64,000 nucleotides of DNA from Streptomyces megasporus (lineage in GTDB: Bacteria; Actinomycetota; Actinomycetes; Streptomycetales; Streptomycetaceae): NCBI RefSeq assembly GCF_000718985.1, contig NZ_JODL01000003.1, positions 124,001-188,000 of the forward strand. Direction: 5' to 3'. Each line of letters opens with the position of its first letter. Position 1 is the stretch's first letter. The notes beneath the pieces were generated by a model that saw only the letters and a program-made list of their open reading frames with translations, was not told where the DNA came from and did not search any database. The position numbers and the translations under genes are program-made. Positions 61,701-64,000 of this stretch are shown piece after piece.

Positions 61701-62238
61701 TGTCGGGGCCGAAACCGACCGCCTCGGTGACGCCCGGCGCCGGAGAGTGGGTGACCTCTCCCTCGTCGAGCCCGGGGCCCAGCGGCGCGCCGGTCTCGTT
61801 GATGTCGAAGAAGTCGGCGTTGAAGGCGGCGACGGTGCGCCGGCCGTCGCCGGGGTCGTGCCTCGCCGCCAGCTCCGAGACGGTCGCCCGGTCGGACACC
61901 GCGTCGGACAGGTAGTCGACCTCGGCGCCGCCGTCGAGATCGACGCTGAGGGCGTCGGCACGCAGCCACTTGTCCGACTCCAGCCGATCGAACGAGGTCA
62001 GTGTGGTGCCGGGCGCCACGGGGCGCGTGGTGCGGGACAGCTCCATGCCGTCGCCGTCGACGACACCGAGCGGATGGAAGGACGGGGGAGCGGTGGAGGA
62101 GGCGGAGAGGGCGGCGACCGGCCCGCCGCCCGGTTCCGCGAGGGCGGGCGGCGCCGGCGCCGCCCCGAGCACGGCGAGGGCCGCGAGGGACACCACGGCA
62201 CGTCGGGAGGATCTTCTGCCTTGCGACCCCAGTGACAC
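58789..62238 (-). CDS. Exported phosphodiester glycosidase plus metallophosphatase fusion
   Basis: About 1149-aa secreted protein. A signal peptide (RRAVVSLAALAVLGAAPAPPALA) is followed by a phosphodiester glycosidase (NAGPA/DUF2233) domain over roughly residues 100-410, with VAAFNADFFDINETGAPLG, APRTAVGFSADG and HNALNLDGGGSSTLVV. An Ig-like/Big-type middle includes a carbohydrate-binding-like jelly-roll. From about 780 a calcineurin-like metallophosphatase begins: FAVVSDAQF, VVINGDWVDEG, YYVPGNHEVMGG and VVLAHVPPRDP supply the metal ligands. GTG starts are possible at 62250 or 62238; GGGTGGT favours the latter. Such two-enzyme fusions are known in Streptomyces; a role in wall phosphoglycan turnover is inference. 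Confidence 0.85.
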   Translation of the reverse strand: MSLGSQGRRSSRRAVVSLAALAVLGAAPAPPALAEPGGGPVAALSASSTAPPSFHPLGVVDGDGMELSRTTRPVAPGTTLTSFDRLESDKWLRADALSVDLDGGAEVDYLSDAVSDRATVSELAARHDPGDGRRTVAAFNADFFDINETGAPLGPGLDEGEVTHSPAPGVTEAVGFGPDSAGRILDLYFTGTLTLPDGTEPLAAYNAANVPAGGIGAYNARWGEADRALTVDGAAEVTEVTVADGRVTAVDDEPGDGPIPEGTTVLLGRDAGAKALAELAPGEAVSWEYELRTEDGGKTPTTAVGGRGVLVVDGEPQNWEGRPNNAAAPRTAVGFSADGTTMHVLTVDGRQAASGGVTLTELAVLMHELGAHNALNLDGGGSSTLVVREPGSDTPRVENSPSDGVEREVPNALAVTAPDGSGRLEGFWVEPVADPALAPSADNVPGGHPERVFPGLTRTLTAAGHDETYGPASGAPRWRSTRPDVGRVDGDGVFRARAKGSTEVVAHRGRARGSTTLTVLGPLERIVPTRERVGLAEPGATADLGFVGFDAEGHSAPIEPTDVRLDYDRSLFRVEADPASGGFTVTANGDTGSVSGTITATVAGRTTVLAVTVGLEDRPVAAFEDAAEWTLTTARASGSLAPEPEGHEGTGLRMTYDFTQSTATRAAYANPPGGDLPVPGQPQSFTLWLKGDGHGAWPSLHLVDGEGTSQVLRGPYVTWTGWRRITFEVPAGTAYPLRVRRFYVTETRPAEQYRGEVVVDGLTARVPPDVELPAARAHHDPLISTAADTAGRDWRFAVVSDAQFVARDPNGAAVRQARRTLREARAARPDFVVINGDWVDEGAPEDLAFARRVIEEELGAEVPWYYVPGNHEVMGGSVDHFRAEFGATHRSFDHKGTRFVTLDTSSLTLRGGGWAQLRQLRERLDAAAEDDGIDSVVVLAHVPPRDPTPQRASRLTDRLEADLLEDWLGDFRRRTGKGVAFIGSHVGVFHASRVDGVPYLINGNAGKAPAAPAAAGGFSGWSLVGVDRDARRDWISVRTHAHVDGLSLDAPRTVAVGGEPGKVLAHVVQGSGSTARTVPVGWPLSADWSGSAGLCVEEAERARGRGRCVAALDPEAGTLTGLRPGTVTLAVTVSGERRETTVAVVRGER

Positions 62239-62450
62239 GACACCACCCACAGACGCAGGGAAACACGCGCTTCTTGCGCGTCGGCGTCACAGGGTTCCAA
62301 GGCCGACCGGTCCACACCAGAGGGCGTGCGCGAACTCCGGGAGAACAACTCGGAGGGCACAACGCACGCCGCCCGTCCGGCCGTTGGGTCGGACGGGCGT
62401 ACGGACGACGGGAGGCGTCTGAAGGACGGGAGGGCGGCGGGGCCCGTCGA

Positions 62451-62891
62451 TCAGTCGCCGGGGCCGGCGATGAGCCTGCCGCCCTCCACCCGGATCGGGA
62501 CCTCGGGCAGCGGCGCGTTCGCCGGGCCCGTCAGCACCTCGCCGTTGGTGGTGTCGAAGCGGCTGCCGTGACAGGTGCAGTCGCCCTCCAACTCCTTCAC
62601 CGAGGTCAGCACGCAGCCGGCGTGGGTGCACACGGCTCCGAACGCCTTGAAGTCGCCCCGGGTGGGTTGTGAGACGACCAGCCTCCGCTCCCGGTAGAGG
62701 CGGGAGCCGCCGACCGGAACGTCGTCGGCGGGGCCGAGGTCCACCGGAGCGGTCGGGACGGCCTGCCGGGGATCCCGGCCGCCCGAGCCCGAACCCGAGC
62801 AGGCGGTCAGACCGGTCAGGCCGAATCCGGCGGCCCCGGTGAGTGCCGCGCCGCGCAGCACCGTACGGCGACCGGGGGACGGGGTGCTCAT
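62451..62891 (-). CDS. Rieske [2Fe-2S] protein, Tat-exported
   Basis: 146-aa protein. A twin-arginine start (GRRTVLRGAALTGAAGFGLTG) leads to a lipobox-like LTAC, so it may be both Tat-exported and lipid-anchored. The Rieske cluster ligands are CTHAGC and CTCHGSRFD; the domain ends VRVEGGRLIAG-like (IRVEGGRLIAG). It is a small stand-alone ferredoxin-type Rieske protein; the partner is unknown. ATG 62891 has GAGGAGAG upstream. It lies downstream of uvrA on the same strand, separated by a strong hairpin, so expression is probably separate. Confidence 0.9.
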   Translation of the reverse strand: MSTPSPGRRTVLRGAALTGAAGFGLTGLTACSGSGSGGRDPRQAVPTAPVDLGPADDVPVGGSRLYRERRLVVSQPTRGDFKAFGAVCTHAGCVLTSVKELEGDCTCHGSRFDTTNGEVLTGPANAPLPEVPIRVEGGRLIAGPGD

Positions 62892-62976
62892 GGTCGTTCT
62901 CTCCTCGTTCTCTCGCGGCCCCCGTCGATCCGTCGGCCTCGCGGTGTCGAGGGAGGCGACCGTCGCCATCATCGCA

Positions 62977-63014
62977 GGCGCCCTCCGCCCGCCGGTGCGG
63001 GGGTGGAGGGCGCC
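62977..63014 (-). terminator. Terminator between uvrA and the Rieske gene
   Basis: Perfect 10-bp arms GGCGCCCTCC (62977-62986) and GGAGGGCGCC (63005-63014) with an 18-base loop, just after the uvrA stop. Confidence 0.75.
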
Positions 63015-63029
63015 CGGACTTCCGGTGCC

Positions 63030-64000
63030 TCAGGGTTTCGACGGCAGGATGTCCCGGAGGAACTTGCCGGTGTGGCTCTCCGGGACGTCCGCGACCTGCT
63101 CCGGGGTGCCCTGGGCGACGACCAGGCCACCGCCGCTGCCGCCCTCCGGGCCCATGTCCACGACCCAGTCCGCCGTCTTGATCACATCGAGGTTGTGCTC
63201 GATGACGATCACCGTGTTGCCCTTGTCGACCAGCCCGGACAGCACCTCGATCAGCTTGCGGATGTCCTCGAAGTGCAGGCCGGTGGTGGGCTCGTCCAGG
63301 ACGTAGACCGTGCGCCCGGTGGAGCGCTTCTGCAACTCGGCGGCGAGCTTCACCCGCTGCGCCTCGCCGCCGGAGAGCGTCGTGGCGGGCTGGCCGAGCC
63401 TAACGTAGCCGAGCCCGACGTCGTTGAGGGTGCGCAGGTGACGGGCGATGGCGGGAACGGCCTCGAAGAACCCCAAGGCCTGCTCGATGGGCATGTCCAA
63501 CACCTCGGCGATGGACTTGCCCTTGTAGTGGACCTCCAGCGTCTCCCGGTTGTAGCGCGCGCCGTGGCAGACCTCGCACGGCACGTACACGTCGGGGAGG
63601 AAGTTCATCTCGATCTTGATCGTGCCGTCGCCCGAGCAGTTCTCGCAGCGACCGCCCTTGACGTTGAAGGAGAAGCGCCCCGGCTGGTAGCCGCGCACCT
63701 TCGCCTCCGTCGTCTCCGCGAAGAGCTTGCGCACGTGGTCGAAGACACCCGTGTAGGTGGCCGGGTTGGAGCGCGGGGTGCGGCCGATGGGGGACTGGTC
63801 GACGTGCACGACCTTGTCCACCTTCTCGTCGCCCTCGACTCGCACGTGCCGCCCGGGCACCGACTTCGCGCCGTTCAGCTCGCGCGCCAGGTGGGTGTAG
63901 AGGATGTCGTTGACCAGGGTGGACTTGCCCGAGCCGGAGACGCCCGTGACGGCGGTGAGCACGCCCAGGGGGAAGGAGACGTCGATGTTCCGCAGGTTGT
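63030..64000 (-). CDS. uvrA: Excinuclease ABC subunit A, 3' part (runs off window)
   Basis: The last 323 codons of uvrA; the gene continues past the right edge. The C-terminal ATPase half is seen: Walker [18 protein letters not shown], the second zinc finger CENCSGDG...CEVCHG, ABC signature [17 protein letters not shown] and Walker [17 protein letters not shown]. The end is [10 protein letters not shown]. UvrA recognises DNA damage and loads UvrB, encoded 9 kb to the left on the other strand. Confidence 0.97.
   Translation of the reverse strand, partial: NLRNIDVSFPLGVLTAVTGVSGSGKSTLVNDILYTHLARELNGAKSVPGRHVRVEGDEKVDKVVHVDQSPIGRTPRSNPATYTGVFDHVRKLFAETTEAKVRGYQPGRFSFNVKGGRCENCSGDGTIKIEMNFLPDVYVPCEVCHGARYNRETLEVHYKGKSIAEVLDMPIEQALGFFEAVPAIARHLRTLNDVGLGYVRLGQPATTLSGGEAQRVKLAAELQKRSTGRTVYVLDEPTTGLHFEDIRKLIEVLSGLVDKGNTVIVIEHNLDVIKTADWVVDMGPEGGSGGGLVVAQGTPEQVADVPESHTGKFLRDILPSKP

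Overview
The window reads as a stretch of a Streptomyces (or very close actinomycete) chromosome. The signs are GC-rich DNA with strong third-position GC, frequent GTG starts, and a familiar Streptomyces order of housekeeping genes: lgt, gltB-gltD, pyk, an ANTAR response regulator, a five-gene branched-chain amino-acid ABC transporter, polA, rpsA, coaE, uvrB, a terC-type gene and uvrA. I see no rRNA, insertion sequence, prophage, integrase or CRISPR array. This is core chromosome with small accessory insertions.

Layout. 0.1-3 kb: a membrane-anchored thioredoxin-fold protein, lgt and a VIT1/CCC1-type protein. 3.3-9.5 kb: the NADPH glutamate synthase operon, ending in a strong terminator. 9.6-14 kb: a 5'-truncated PPOX-family remnant fused end-to-end to an HExxH metallopeptidase-like gene, then chorismate mutase and aminopeptidase N. 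14-17.3 kb: a three-gene minus-strand operon (149-aa protein, 768-aa protein with a WxG-type helical N-terminus, lipoprotein). 17.7-21 kb: pyruvate kinase, an HTH plus LAGLIDADG protein, tRNA-Leu(CAA) and the ANTAR regulator. 21.4-26.7 kb: livK-H-M-G-F with a strong hairpin after livK. 26.8-30.7 kb: a secreted trypsin-like protease, a hotdog thioesterase and an FdhF/YdeP molybdopterin oxidoreductase. The last is divergent from polA across a 92-bp gap that carries a perfect 13-bp inverted repeat.

33.8-44.2 kb: a secreted lytic transglycosylase, HrpB helicase, a methyltransferase, rpsA with a clear promoter, a PAC2 protein, coaE, a TPR protein and an unknown protein. 44.4-46.7 kb: three exported proteins, namely an HNH-nuclease lipoprotein, a streptogrisin-fold protein that has lost its catalytic Ser and Asp, and a small lipoprotein. 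47-52.5 kb: AIM24, an orphan PemK-like protein, a PIG-L deacetylase, an MFS transporter, an O6-alkylguanine alkyltransferase and a glycerophosphodiesterase with a repeat-expanded tail. 52.7-64 kb: uvrB, two TerD-family genes, terC behind a yybP-ykoY manganese riboswitch, a two-domain exported phosphodiester glycosidase/metallophosphatase, a Rieske protein and the 3' part of uvrA, which runs off the right edge.

The best leads are the terC riboswitch, whose P1 strand can alternatively mask the Shine-Dalgarno; the inactive streptogrisin-like protein; the free-standing HTH-LAGLIDADG protein downstream of a tRNA gene; and the WxG-type operon at 14-17.3 kb. Several short in-frame tandem duplications, including one that copies the last six codons and stop of polA, suggest recent replication slippage.
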